Shown here: in pieces, positions 23,601-34,914 of the stretch
How the letters are laid out: each line of letters opens with the position of its first letter
Numbering within the stretch: the stretch's first letter is position 1
Assembly (NCBI GenBank): GCA_030844895.1
Contig: CM061227.1
Span: 71,488,593 to 71,552,592 of the forward strand
Reading direction: 5' to 3'
DNA: 64,000 bases
Source: Ambrosia x helenae
Taxonomy: Eukaryota > Streptophyta > Magnoliopsida > Asterales > Asteraceae
Notes under the pieces: model-generated
Databases searched by the model: none
Told to the model about the DNA's origin: nothing
What the model saw: only the letters and a program-made list of their open reading frames with translations
Translations under genes and position numbers: made by a program

Positions 23601-23695
23601 TAGTTAATGTCCTAGATAATACTAAAGATGTTTCATCTGACCAACATTCTAGGCCAAAGAGGCGCATGAACAAACCAAAGCGTTTGAGGAAGTAG
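20634..23695 (+). CDS. Helitron-associated replication protein A large-subunit-like gene, multi-exon
   Basis: RPA70-like single-stranded DNA-binding proteins accompany helicases in plant Helitrons, and this gene directly follows one on the same strand. Exon 1 is 20634-20780 (ATG, donor GTAAGT) and exon 2 is 20874-21147 (acceptor TTGTAG); the next begins at about 21226. Together they form an N-terminal OB fold (MASRVW, YLASNF, FELIPF-like FEFIPF, then KYLT-DVIGVL). Further exons follow at about 21226-21327, 21420-21565, 21658-21740 and 21820-21923. A C-terminal zinc-ribbon exon at about 22000-22160 has CNMC and CQCC pairs, and RPA C-terminal sequence continues at 22200-22750 (FRIKVDKYNFPP). 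The last exon, from about 23116, has three 38-residue tandem repeats and a basic tail ending in PKRRMNKPKRLRK. Possible frame breaks near 21430-21480 and 22300 leave function uncertain. Confidence 0.75.
23297..23638 (+). repeat. Three 114-bp in-frame tandem repeats in the RPA-like last exon
   Basis: Units start at 23297, 23411 and 23525, each with GGTCATATCGTC. Each encodes 38 residues beginning GHIV and containing NEDMAD and FIQN. Point differences between units are scattered. Confidence 0.9.
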
Positions 23696-24425
23696 TTGAC
23701 ATTGTTATTTTGCAAGTGTTTGTTATTTGGTAATTTTGTGTTATGGTAGTTTCGATGGAAAACATAGTTTGGGATGTTGTTTGTTCGTTTCGTTTATTGT
23801 CTACTTTTTCATCATAGGTTTCTAATTAGGATCTAAGTAACTATAAGTATGTATTGTCTTCAGAAGTTTATTCATCAGCAGTTTTACATTTGTTATCATT
23901 GCTTAACTCTTAGAGGTCTCATCATCAGATGTTTATCATCAATAGCTTTATAATTATCAGTATTTTAGTTTTTCAGAAGTATAACAATGTCAAACGTTTT
24001 GCTTATATTATCAGTAGTTCAGTATCAAAGGTTTTGTTTTCAGATTTTTCTCATCATGAGTTAAATAATTTGATCTTAAAGTTAATTTTAAACAAATAAG
24101 AAATACAGTTTCTAAAAACTTTCACAAATGCTGTTTTGATTGTTATCAACATTGATTATAACATTCTTGCCTGAAAACAGAACATAAATGCAACTTCCGA
24201 TTGTAAAAATGCAAAATATTGATATACTATAAAACGCAACAAACCATATAGCATAATCCAAAAGGATTCATTCAAATTCCAAAAAAAACAAAATATGAAG
24301 TTTTACTAAACCTAAATAAAGTTAACTAAACATATGTAATACATATAAAACATATAGTATATTAACATAATATTTAGATATTAAACATAGATACTAAACA
24401 TTTGTTAATCAAACAAAGAAAATTA
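23696..24425. other. AT-rich spacer with dispersed ATCAG(N)AGTTT words
   Basis: No gene. Several ATCAGnnGTTT-like words occur at about 23873-24060, for example TCATCAGCAGTTTTAC and CATCAGATGTTTAT. The same words recur around other genes up to 41 kb. Confidence 0.5.
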
Positions 24426-24962
24426 CTAGACATCCCCATTGTCATTATCATCATCCATCTCTGATTCTGATGAATCATCTGCCTCCACCATTGAATCATC
24501 TTCTTCCTCCCTCAAATCGTTGATTATCATACGGATGTTGTATTCAAGAGTAAGCATGGTTGTTGTTCTTCTGGTGTTAGACATCGGTATGTTCTCAAGT
24601 TCCTCCAAGAAATCCACATCGTTGGAGTTTTCGATGTCATCCTTTGTGACCCACCGCAGGAGACCGTTGCTATAGTCAACAATTGCAACTTTGTATTTTT
24701 GAACAAAAAACCAACTGACAACCCTAAATGTCTCCATCGCTTCCTCTACCCCAAACTTTTCATCCAATTTTCCTATTAACTTTCTCTCTTGGTGACATGG
24801 TTGTGGGATTGTTCTTCCAAACTCATAGACTTCTCTTTGAAATTGCTCCTCCATTTCCATTATTGATTTTCTTGAACCAAAGACAAGCCTTGTGTTATCG
24901 TTGAGAGAGACATCATATCGTCGGGTGAAAGGGCAGAATCTCCAGTGCACAACTCTCTCCAT
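24426..24962 (-). CDS. Unknown acidic-tailed protein, 178 aa (tandem pair member 1)
   Basis: I do not recognise the family. The intact frame starts with ATG at 24962 and runs 178 codons. The N-terminal half is basic/aromatic (HWRFCPFTRRYDVSL, then SRKSIMEMEEQF). The middle has ERKLIGKLDEKFG and a VSWFFVQKYKVAIV stretch, and the C-terminus is a run of acidic residues (DDSSESEMDDDNDNGDV). A second diverged copy lies 0.7 kb downstream on the same strand (25634-26162) with the same order of blocks, which argues that both are real genes and a tandem duplication. It is single-exon as seen. It is on the opposite strand from most neighbours. No membrane or signal segment is visible. Confidence 0.75.
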   Translation of the reverse strand: MERVVHWRFCPFTRRYDVSLNDNTRLVFGSRKSIMEMEEQFQREVYEFGRTIPQPCHQERKLIGKLDEKFGVEEAMETFRVVSWFFVQKYKVAIVDYSNGLLRWVTKDDIENSNDVDFLEELENIPMSNTRRTTTMLTLEYNIRMIINDLREEEDDSMVEADDSSESEMDDDNDNGDV

Positions 24963-25633
24963 TTTTGTTGTTTGGATTCGTTTTTTGTTTTGTTTTGTGA
25001 TGTATGTGTGCTATGTTGTAGATGTGATGAGTATATATAGATAATAATCTCCTGTTAGAAGTTGAAGTGACAAGTTGGATTTTCAATAATAATGATGAGT
25101 AAGTTGGTGTGGCTATTAATTTATAGATTCAATAAAAATAGTGTATTTGGATGTATGCTTGAAAACGACGGTTACTATTGCCATCATGTGCATCTCACGT
25201 TAGGTAATTTTGGTCATTTACTTTATTTAATGGTGGATAATTTTGTCATTTCAATCCCTTTTATTCAACAGAGTTTTTTTTACCATTAAGTTAGTATCAG
25301 TTTATTTTTAATCATAGGTTTTTCATTATAAGTTAATTAACCATCAGTAGTTTATGTTAGAAGTTTCTTCATCAGATGTTTTTCTTTACATTCATCAGAA
25401 GTTTAGTCATCAGACGTTTTTTTTACATGCAAAATACTAATCTAATATGAATACCAATAGATCAAATATAATAATTTTTTAACGATTATCCAATAATTAA
25501 GAAACAAAAAAAAAATTATACTAAGCTTTAAATAAAGTTGCATATAACAATTTGAAAACATAAAAAAGCAAAGTAGATTAGGTAGATAGTTATAAAATAT
25601 AGTTATCATAATCTAACATGACATACTTATAAG
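24963..25633. other. AT-rich spacer between the duplicated genes
   Basis: Holds the promoter region of the 178-aa gene and further ATCAG(N)AGTTT-like words at about 25286-25415. No coding signal. Confidence 0.4.
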
Positions 25634-26162
25634 CTATGCTTCATCATCATTGTCATCATCATCAATCTCGGAATCTGATGATTCTTCTGTTGCCATTTCC
25701 TCTTCCTCCCATAGCTCCAGGATTCTTTCACGGATCTGGTGTTCGAAATTCAGCATGACTCTGGTTCTTCTCCTGTTATGCATCCGAACATGATCAAGTT
25801 CCTCTAAGAAGTTGATATCATTGGAGTTTTGAATTTGTTTTTTTTGTGACCCACATATAACGGCCATTGTTGAACTCCATATTTGCAATATGATAATTAT
25901 CAACATAAAACCAACGAACCACATAAAACATTTCAAACACTTCGACTTGACCGAATTTCTCATCCAACTTAGCTATTAGTTTTCTTTCTTTCTCACACGG
26001 GTACCTGATTGATATTCCAAAATCATACATTTGTTTTTTAAAATCTTCACCCATTTCCATTATCGATTTTCTTGATGGAAACACGAGACGTGTGTTGTTG
26101 TCCATTGTTACATAATATCTACGGTTAAAAGGGCAGTATCTCCAATGTCCAACATTTGCCAT
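25634..26162 (-). pseudogene. Tandem pair member 2 of the unknown acidic-tailed family, frameshifted
   Basis: This is a paralogue of the 24426-24962 gene. The frame from ATG 26162 gives HWRYCPFNRRYYVTM, SRKSIMEMGEDF, ERKLIAKLDEKFG and YMWVTKK. The remainder (NSNDINFLEELDHV ... acidic tail SSDSEIDDDDNDDEA) is in another frame. The switch lies at an eight-base T run (25838-25845 on plus). One extra base there would explain the break, so it could be a real pseudogene or a homopolymer sequencing error. Without the shift the length matches its partner. Function unknown. Confidence 0.7.
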
Positions 26163-27178
26163 TTTGTTATTCTTTGTGTGTTTGTTTTGTTTTTTTGGTT
26201 GTGTTTTGAGTTGTGTTAAATGATGAAGGTTAGATACATTTAAATAGACCTTGAGTAAAGAGCTTGATGTTGATATTTATTTTTTCCAAATACTCATCAT
26301 TAATATTTACTATGACTATTAACTTCTACATCAAATCAATTGATGTACTTGCATCATTTGAAAGACATTTATATATATATATATATGTGCATGTATGTAT
26401 GTGTATGTTGATATAAACATAAAATAAAATGCAAAGACATAAGTAATCTTCAAAAGATTCTAATCTATAAGTTTCACTAAAAAGGAACAACGTGTAACTG
26501 ATTTCGTCATTCATTCATTTGGATATTTGGGTTATACCCGACCCGTTTATACTAACGTGTAACTTTATAATTCATTTGGATCTCTGGGTTATACCCGACC
26601 CGTTTGTCTATCTGTTTCAAAACAACACAAAGGGACTCACCAGTAGTTATTTCACTCTTTCAAAACCCTTTTTTCATTCTCTGTCTCTCAGTCTCTCTCT
26701 CTTTTCGCTCTTCTTTTCCCCTTCCCTCTTCTTTGTTCATCTGATTTCATGAAGATTATTCAACATCTATTGGTTTTTAATCATCTCTACTGACGTTGTG
26801 TTTGTTTTGTTTTCGTTTAAGGTATATTTTTTTCGTTATTTATCTTGGTTTATTATTATTTTTTTCAAATTTTAATTTATGATTTTGTTATGAATGTTCT
26901 CTTTGTTTTCTCATCATTGTTGTTATGTTATTCTCAAGCACCTGTTGTGTATTATTGGTAAAATGTATGTGTTTGATTTGTTATTGGTGTAATGTGTTAT
27001 TTGTTTTTCAGTTGTTATACTAATCGTCGATGTTTTCTTCTGTTAGTTCACTAGAAATGTGTTATTTGGTTGATGAAGAACATATTGTTGTTACGGTTTG
27101 CTATTAGAGTTATGTTACTTCTCTACACTTTAGATGCATTTTCTTTTGGATTAGTTGTGTATCTTCTATTTTTTTGTA
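26163..27178. other. Intergenic stretch with CT-rich and TA-rich runs; probable promoter and leader of the B3 gene
   Basis: A TA run lies at about 26371-26386. A direct repeat ATTTGGATnTnTGGGTTATACCCGACCCGTTT occurs at about 26516-26549 and 26574-26606, 58 bp apart. A CT-rich tract (CTCTGTCTCTCAGTCTCTCTCTC) at about 26680-26702 is typical of plant 5' leaders. No ORF of merit. Confidence 0.5.
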
Positions 27179-27670
27179 TATGACTATGAATTATTGATGG
27201 TTTCACTCCTGATGAGAATCTCTGAGTAGAAAACTACTGATAATGAAGAACTGATGATGAAACCAAAATCTCTGTTTTTGTTGTATTGTCATTATTAATA
27301 TTATGTTGTTTTATGTTAGGTTACTTATGTATGTTCTATGAATATTGTATATGATTATTAACTACTGATGGTTTACTTCCTGATGAGAATCTCTGATTAG
27401 AAAACTATTGATACTGAAGCACTTATGATGAAACCAAAACATCTGATTTGTTGTTATTGTCGTTAATATTATGTTGTTACATGTTATATTATTTATGTAT
27501 GTTCTATGATTGTTGTATATGATTATGAATTACGTATGTTTAACTCCTGATGATAATCTTTGATTAGGAAACTACTGATAATGATGTACTGACGATGAAA
27601 ACTAATTATCTGATTTACTGTTATTGTCATTAATATTATGTTGTCATATGTTATATTACTTAATATTTTG
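27179..27670. repeat. Three imperfect tandem repeats of about 170 bp upstream of the B3 gene
   Basis: Units begin at about 27179, 27349 and 27518, each with TATGAnTATnAATTA or similar. Each continues with CTCCTGATGA-AATCT, AACTACTGATA, GATGAAAnC, then ATTAATATTATGTTGT and ATGTTCTATGA in the same order. Divergence between units is moderate. The block ends about 30 bp before the B3 gene start. Confidence 0.8.
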
Positions 27671-27703
27671 TTTTTTTTGTTGTTACAGGGTTATATTTGA
27701 AAG

Positions 27704-29234
27704 ATGGTTTCTCGCATTTTTACAATGTTATCTGATCCTGAAACGCTAACTCTGGTATTTAACCTTTTTTATGATGATTATGTTTTTATTTAAATATTGT
27801 TGTGGATTATTTATTTTTTTTCTTATACATTAATGATTTAGATGTTGTCGCTTACGTTTGGAAATTTTTTTCAATCCAATGACCTTGCGCTTGGAGAATT
27901 TGATTTAATAACTGGACAGGATCTTCATTGGCCTGTTACTCTTGAATTGATAGATGATGTTTTCTACTTCACAGATGGTTGGAAATGTATGATGAGGGGT
28001 ATAGGAATGACTGCCAATTGATTTGTTTTTTTTTGGAATATTTGCAGCCTTAATCTCTGAAGGTTATGTTTTTAAATTTGAACTAGAAGAATAACATTGG
28101 CAATTGTTTCTATTATCCGGTTCGTGATTTGTCGTCCGACTATGTTGTAAGTTTGTTTATTGTTTAATATAGTTATATATACGGAGATTGAAGTTTTAAT
28201 TTATATTTTGATTAGTTGTTTAAATCATAAAAACTTTAATATTGTTTGCAGCCTGATCCACCTAGTTTTTATTTCTACAACTACCATGATATTTTCCCTA
28301 CCAAAAAGATTACCATTGAGGCTGCAGATTTTAGGGAATGGGAGGTTACTTTTGGCCGTTCAGATAATGGTAAGAAGTATTTTTTGCAAGGTGGTTGGGT
28401 AAATGTGGTTCATGATCTTCGTTTGAGGCGTGAGATGGTTGTTGTTTTCAAGCTTGTGTGTTGTTCACATTATGAGATTGTTGCGTATCATAACGATGGA
28501 AGAGTAGTCGATTTCGATGAATTGCAACAGGTCGCCAACGCCGCCACTCCTTCTCATGTTGTTGTTATTGAATCGGATGAGTCCGGGAGTCTCCCTCCTT
28601 CTACATCTGTATCTGCTACGGATATTTTCTCCCAGAAAAGGAAAGTTGAAAAGGGTCGGGTAAAATTTTATATTATTATATTTTAGTTAGTTTTTATAAG
28701 TTACAATAATTTGGTACTTTACTTAAGTAATTTTCATGTACTTTTTTTTTTGCTATATAGGATTACTTTTATATGAAAGCTAAGATTCAGAAGCGTATGG
28801 TAATATTATTAGTTTGTTTATTTTTTGGATATATAAGTTCAATAAATTTAGGTTTTTTAATTTTGTTAATTAATATGTTTTGGGTTTTTTTAAGCAAATC
28901 ACCAATCGACTGGCTATGGCTTCTGGCCTGAAACCTGGAATGTCATTGAATATTAAGTTTGATGATCAAGCACATGTGAAGGCTGAGGTGGGGACTGAAA
29001 AAAATAGTTGTCATAAGAAGTAAGTTTTATTGCATTTAAATTATATTTTGTTTATTTTTTTAACTGTATATTATATTTAAAGCCTAATTGCATTTAATTT
29101 TTTTGCAATTTTGTAGAAGGGTGGTGATATTAGGATGGAATGTACTTTTGAAAAATAATGGATTGTCTATTGGTGATGTTTGTGAATTTGAGTGGTTTAA
29201 TTCTAAGCGTCTTCTTAGTGTTTCTAAGGTTTAA
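27704..29234 (+). CDS. B3-domain (REM-type) DNA-binding protein, multi-exon, possibly degenerate
   Basis: B3 domains bind DNA in plant nuclei. Exon 1 is 27704-27754 (17 codons, donor GTATTT). Exon 2 from 27842 encodes GQDLHWPVTLELIDDVFYF followed by TDGWKCMMR, a B3 core. Exon 3 from about 28049 gives LISEGYVFKFEL, but one frame change near 28085-28095 is needed to reach the NCFYYPVRDL segment. Exon 4 (about 28252-28660) has a second B3 (VTFGRSDNGKKYFLQGGW, MVVVFKLVC) and a serine-rich linker. Later exons at about 28895-29021 and 29116-29234 give a third B3 C-terminal half (LGWNVLLKNNGLSIGDVCEF), ending in TAA at 29232-29234. The three-B3 layout fits the REM group. The frame change may indicate decay or a mis-drawn intron. 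Confidence 0.65.
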
Positions 29235-30379
29235 TGTGGGGTTGTTTGTTCTTTTGACACGTTGATAACCTTTTTTGTTGGTTCTTGCACTAATGTTTTT
29301 GGGATTTATACATCCGTGGACATCTAATGTGTAATATAACTAACTACTGTATCCCTTATGTGTAAAATTTTTACTAGATCACTAGATTAAGAGGGTGATG
29401 ATATATGTTGATTGTTTGTGATGTTTTCAACTTAGGTAAATTATTTTTACTATATTGTTAAGAAATGTTGAACATAATTTTGTTTTGTCCTTTACTAATA
29501 TTGTAGGTGTCATTGTCATTACGTAACTTTATTTGTTTAACAACTGATGTATAAACTGCTGATAACAAACATCTGATAATGAACTACTGATCATGAAATC
29601 CAACCTTTTGATGAATAACCTTCTGAAGACCTTTCTTAGTTTAAATAAATGGTTATACATAACCTAAGTAATTTAACTCCTGTTAAAAAACCTATGATGA
29701 AAAAACTACTTATGAGGAAATCAAAACCTTTGATCAATAAACATCTGAAGAGGTTGGTTTTTTTTTAATGATTGGTTTACAAATATTCTAAGTGTTTAAT
29801 TGATTTTAAATTCTGAATCGTCTTTGTTGTTTTTAAAAACATAATTGACTACCAAAAACAAAATTGTTCTTCTAAAAATTTTCTAGGGTGAAGGCATGTC
29901 AGTACTAAAAAATGAATATCCAAAGTTTGCACCATAATGTCAACTAGCTTTTTACTTAACTAACTTCTATAAAATTTACGTTCCTCAATTAACCAAGGGT
30001 TTCCTACCTATTGACTTCTAACCTATTGTGGTATTATATGGATAATTAAATTTGAATTTATACACAGTTCAATATGAAATTAACGCCTTTTGGGTATGTT
30101 AATGAAACGATGTTACATAATTTTTTTAATAAAAAATGACACTTAGAATATTAGTATAGGACAAAACAAATTATGGTCAATAATAGTTGCTTATTTATAT
30201 TTTTTTTATGTTGTTGTTTTAGACGTTTACAATTAACAGCTGTAAGAAATTCAAAAGCCATCTTTCCCTCAATCCTTGTCATTTCAACAAGTGTATCATA
30301 CTTCTTCTTTCTCTTTTTTCCTTACCTTTTTTTTTCAAATTTATGCAGTTTATTTAACTCTAACCTTTAAAAGTTAACA
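29235..30379. other. Intergenic AT-rich stretch
   Basis: No gene. Contains several AACTACTGAT/CATCTGA words (29540-29760) like those in the repeats upstream of the B3 gene. Confidence 0.5.
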
Positions 30380-33300
30380 ATGCCTTTGCAACTAAAACCA
30401 GTTCACAATTTGGTTGCTTTTCTCACTAAATTAGATGATCACCCTCAATATCATGGAATGATAGATGTTTTGTTGAAATCTCCATACTATTATGCCTTAA
30501 TCGTTAATCCGCCACTATATTTAACTACTCTTCGTGAGTTCTGGAATCATGCCAGGGTTAATTTTGATGGGCGCAAACAACCTACCACTCTAACGGCAAA
30601 GGTTAAAGACAATTCAGTCGTAATTACGCCTGATGTCATATTGCGGGCTCTGAAATTACAAGACTCTGATGGTGGCGATGCTTTTTTAGATCTGACATGC
30701 ATGCTTTGTTTATTGAAAGGAAGTATGATCTCCAATTTGATTCCGGTACACTACAGAAGAGTGGTTTTCAGTCACCAGAGAGGTATTTGATTCACACCAT
30801 TTTACAGTGCTTATCGCCTAAAACCACTTGCTAGGATCAAATACCACTACCTATGCAATATGTTGCATATTCAATTTTAGCGAATCAACCATTCAACATG
30901 TCAAAATATATTTTTAATGAGTTGGTGTCGAATTGCATTGCTGCAAGAAAAGCAAAGAAATTTTTGTGGTATCCAAGGTTTGTTATGCAAATCTTGATTC
31001 ACCTACTTGGGAAAAATGTGGTTAAACAGGGGGAAACTATAGATTGCAAATGTTTAACTTACCAGTGTTTCACGAGGATGGGTAAGGCTAAAGAAGAACA
31101 GGAAGATGATGCTGTTAATAACGAAAATGGGGTTGAAATTAATGAGCAAGTACGTTATGCTGAGCTACAAATAAGTCAAACGTATTTTCGGAAATCAAAA
31201 AAACCCCGAACTTCTATACAGGAGGTTGCTGAAAATGTGGTTGTGTCTGGTAATATGCCTTCAACACAAGATGAACAAGCTTATAATGATGTTTTTTCAT
31301 CACATTATAACGCATCATCGCTATGTATTCAAGTTAGTGAAGATGTATCGAATGTGGAACATACTGTACATCAAATGAGCAACAATATAGAAGGCGAAGC
31401 TTTGGTTGAAGTTCCTGTTTCAAGTCCTTATAACATGGCTGAACCTATTGACTCTCTAATCCACAATGCAGGAACATCATTTGGACAACTTTTATGTACA
31501 GGACTTCCACTGTCCTCATTAACCGACTGTGTTGAACAATAAAACCATTGATGGTATGGCGCATTATGCAAATACTGAAATAGAGAAAAACTTACCAATT
31601 CCAATGGATGTTTTGCCAGATGTTAGTCAGGAAAATTTGATTGTTGATGAGCAAGCAACCTACTCTGTTCATGGTGATGAAGATGCAGTTGTTTCTTATG
31701 AAGGCAGGAGTAATCTATTTAACGTATCGGGGTCTCCACCAGCTACTGAAACAATGGAATTGCTTAATAACATTTCTTTTGTTCAGCCCGCGGATGAAGG
31801 TTGACGTCCCAAAGAAATAGATGTAGCAGATATTGTTTAGCAACACATGGATCCGGTTGTAAAGACGAATACAACTACATCAAATAATATGGTAATTGAT
31901 TCGCTTAATTTGACTTACGACTTCACAAGAAGTTTTGATAAAATTTTGTCAAAACTAGATGGTCTTAGTGGTCATGTTGCTGAATTGAGTGACAAATTTA
32001 ATTCTCCACGTGCTGTTCAAGTGCAACAAAACCGTGAATTCGATGAATTGTTGGCCTGCTTATCAAAGGATATGAAAAATATCTTGAACACTTTTTTTAG
32101 TGAAGGTAAGTTTGCATCGGTTTCTTCATGTTCTTTAGGCTCTGATGTGGAAAAGACCTATTGTATCAAAGCTGAAAAAGTTGTTGTTGTTATGAAACCC
32201 ATCTTTAATAGTCATTTCAGAACCATTGAACAAAAGCATGACAATATGATTCAGTTCATTAGAACATATTATGATTCTCAGTTCAATGAGTTGCGAAGAA
32301 TGGTTGAAGATAACCAGAAGCAGATTGCTCACCTAAGAGGACTCACTCATCCGGTCCCTTTGTGTCCGAATAACAAAGATGATTCACATGGCCAACAAAT
32401 TCCAGCTTTAATGGGTGCTGCTAATAGTGCAGAAATACCTAGGGCATCTAAAGAAGATAAAGCTGCAGGTAAAAAACCAGTTGATAATTTAAGCAAGATT
32501 GATGAGCAAAAAAAAGTATACAAACAAAATAAATAGGATAACAATGCAGCTATAGTCAGTCCAGCATTTGAATATCAAGATGCAAATGTTGTGAAACTAA
32601 CAAATGAGAGTGGAACATCTGAAAAAAAAAATCAGATCAACATGATTCAGATAAAATGGCAATTGTTGTGTTTAAGAAGCCTCCATCATTACTGAGTCCC
32701 ACTCAAGAAGGTCATATTAATGTTGAATCGGTTAACTCAGTGTTAAAATATCTCCTTGAAACAGAGTCAAAAGCAGATGCAAGTGGAAGGGTTCTAAGTT
32801 GCAGCCAAGATATATCTGAAAACCGGTCAGCTTGTGATGGTGAAATAATAGCATCTTCTTCCAATTGTATTCAAGATAAAAGAAAACCAAAAAGTGATGA
32901 GGTAGTTAAGGCAATGGAGGATCAAGCAAAAGCAGCTTTGGAGGAAAATACAAAAACCATGGGTGCAGAAAAAGCCCTTGAAGTGTATGAGCAAGATATG
33001 ATCGAGATTCAAATATACGAAGACAAATATATCGTGAATCATTAGAAAAGTCAAACATCGAAACAATAGATGATCCTCATTTAGATTATGAGACAAGACA
33101 GCAATGCATCTCATGGTTAAACAATAATGCCAGATATCCATTAAAAAGCTATAAGAATTGGTCGATCGTGCGTTTGAAGGAAGAGATTTTAAGAGTTTGT
33201 GAGATGAATGTCGATCCGAATGCTAAAATAACTGGTCCTAATAGGAAGAACAATGGAAAAGGAAAGAAAAGTCCTAAAACTTAGGCTAAATTGTGTTGGA

Positions 33301-33691
33301 TGCGTGATGAAATGGTTCATGATGCCATCGCTTCAAGAAATCAGGTTAACAAATGGGGAGAAGCGAAGATTGTTACAACATACAAAGACTTTGAGGAAGG
33401 AAAATGTAATAATCCCAACAAGTTTTCTGCACCTATTGATTTCTCAAACTACTGTGTACAACTGAAAAACCAAATGCACCAACTGGTTTTGATTTTAGAA
33501 ACCCACAAATGTACTTGGATCCTGAGTTTATTAAGAGATACAAGGCTAAAATGAAAGAGCAAGGTGGATTTGGGTTCGGAGCAAATGATTATTCGGAGGA
33601 GGAAAAGATAATTCCTCTGAAACAATTAGCTGATGCTGGCCATGAAACGAGAGCGGATTCGACATTAAGCAGTTCAAATAAAAACTACTGA
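30380..33691 (+). pseudogene. Degenerate ORF of a retroelement-associated family (same family as 45533-46192)
   Basis: Open pieces at 30380-30790, 30853-31542, 31529-31804, 31847-32536, 32656-33045 and 33253-33691 make up one decayed long ORF. The N-terminus (NLVAFL ... YYALIVNPPLY ... LREFWNHARV) and the later NQPFNMSKYIFNEL ... FLWYPRF block match, in order, blocks of the minus-strand ORF at 45533-46192. That ORF lies downstream of a copia pol gene. Similar proteins are common downstream of copia pol in Asteraceae genomes, as I remember. Here there is no adjacent pol. Breaks include a frameshift at about 30780, a TAG at about 30833-30835 in a position expected to be Trp, and further frame changes. 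The C-terminal half is coiled-coil-like and Lys/Glu-rich. Function unknown. Confidence 0.6.
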
Positions 33692-34914
33692 TGAGTCTGC
33701 TCGTGTTATATGACGATAAATCATGATCACACAAGGTAAGCTTTACATGTTTATGTTAAAATGCAAATGTTTACGGTTATCTGATTTGGAATTACGTTTG
33801 TTTTTGTTTTAGTAGTATCAGTACATTCCATCAGACTTTAATAATACAAATTGACAATTGATGTTCACAAGTATATCAGTTGTTTGTTTTTTTTTTTTTT
33901 TTTTTTTGTAATAGGATGCTCGCTATAATAGTATTGAAAGATTAATTTCGTATAGTCTTTTCCTATTATATAGTATATTATATACTATATAACAAAGTTA
34001 TCTTAATTTTGTTACATGTTATATTTCATTTTTGTGGTTGTATTAGCCTATGTTTTATGATAATTGCAGAGCCTACGTTACAAGTAATAATGAAAGTGTA
34101 ATATTAAATTACAAAATGTAATGTTATTTATCTATTGAAGGTAGGTGAAGTTAATAGCGTTGATGATCGCATATACTAATGGATGAGGCAATTGATGATT
34201 GTATCTGGTTATGCATTTGCGTCTTGTCCGTTTTTTTGTTTTAATGTTTAAAATTAAGTAACTCGTAGACAATTGATATATTATGATATATGTCATACGT
34301 GGTGGTCATTTTGTTTGCCTATATATTTCATTATTTAAACGGCTTATTTATAGTATAGACGTTACCAACTGTTTATTTATTTTGTAATGTTTAAAATTAA
34401 GTAACTCGTGTGTTCATGATCAACCCTTATACCCTTCGATATAATATATAATCCATATATTTATACTCAAATTACATAACGTATTTTTATAATACGATTT
34501 TATAATGCTTGTTAACAAAATGGGGAGGTTTATGTTAAAATGTAGAGGTTATGGCATATATACCCACGTTCTCAATAACTTGTCCAAGTATTTCTGTGAT
34601 GGTTAATTAACTGCAAGTGCTACTTACTATATAAGTATATGTTCGTATGTTCATACTTTAATACCATTAAAATATTTGTGTGTATTGCTTAATCCGGGTT
34701 ATATGTTACATTGTTAATTGGTATGTTATGTTAACCTTTTTTATATTTTGTAATTTAAAGGCGGAATATGATTATTTGTTATGTTAGTTATATTTACTTG
34801 ATATAATTTACTTTTCTTGTATTTCACATTTAGCTTTATACAATTTTTGTGATCTGTATGTTTTGTGATGATTTATATTATACACGTTAGATATATGTTG
34901 TTGTAAATAATAGT
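33692..34914. other. AT-rich stretch without a supported gene
   Basis: Contains a poly-T run of about 23 at 33885-33907. The phrase AATGTTTAAAATTAAGTAACTCGT occurs at about 34243 and again at about 34387. No coding signal. Confidence 0.5.
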
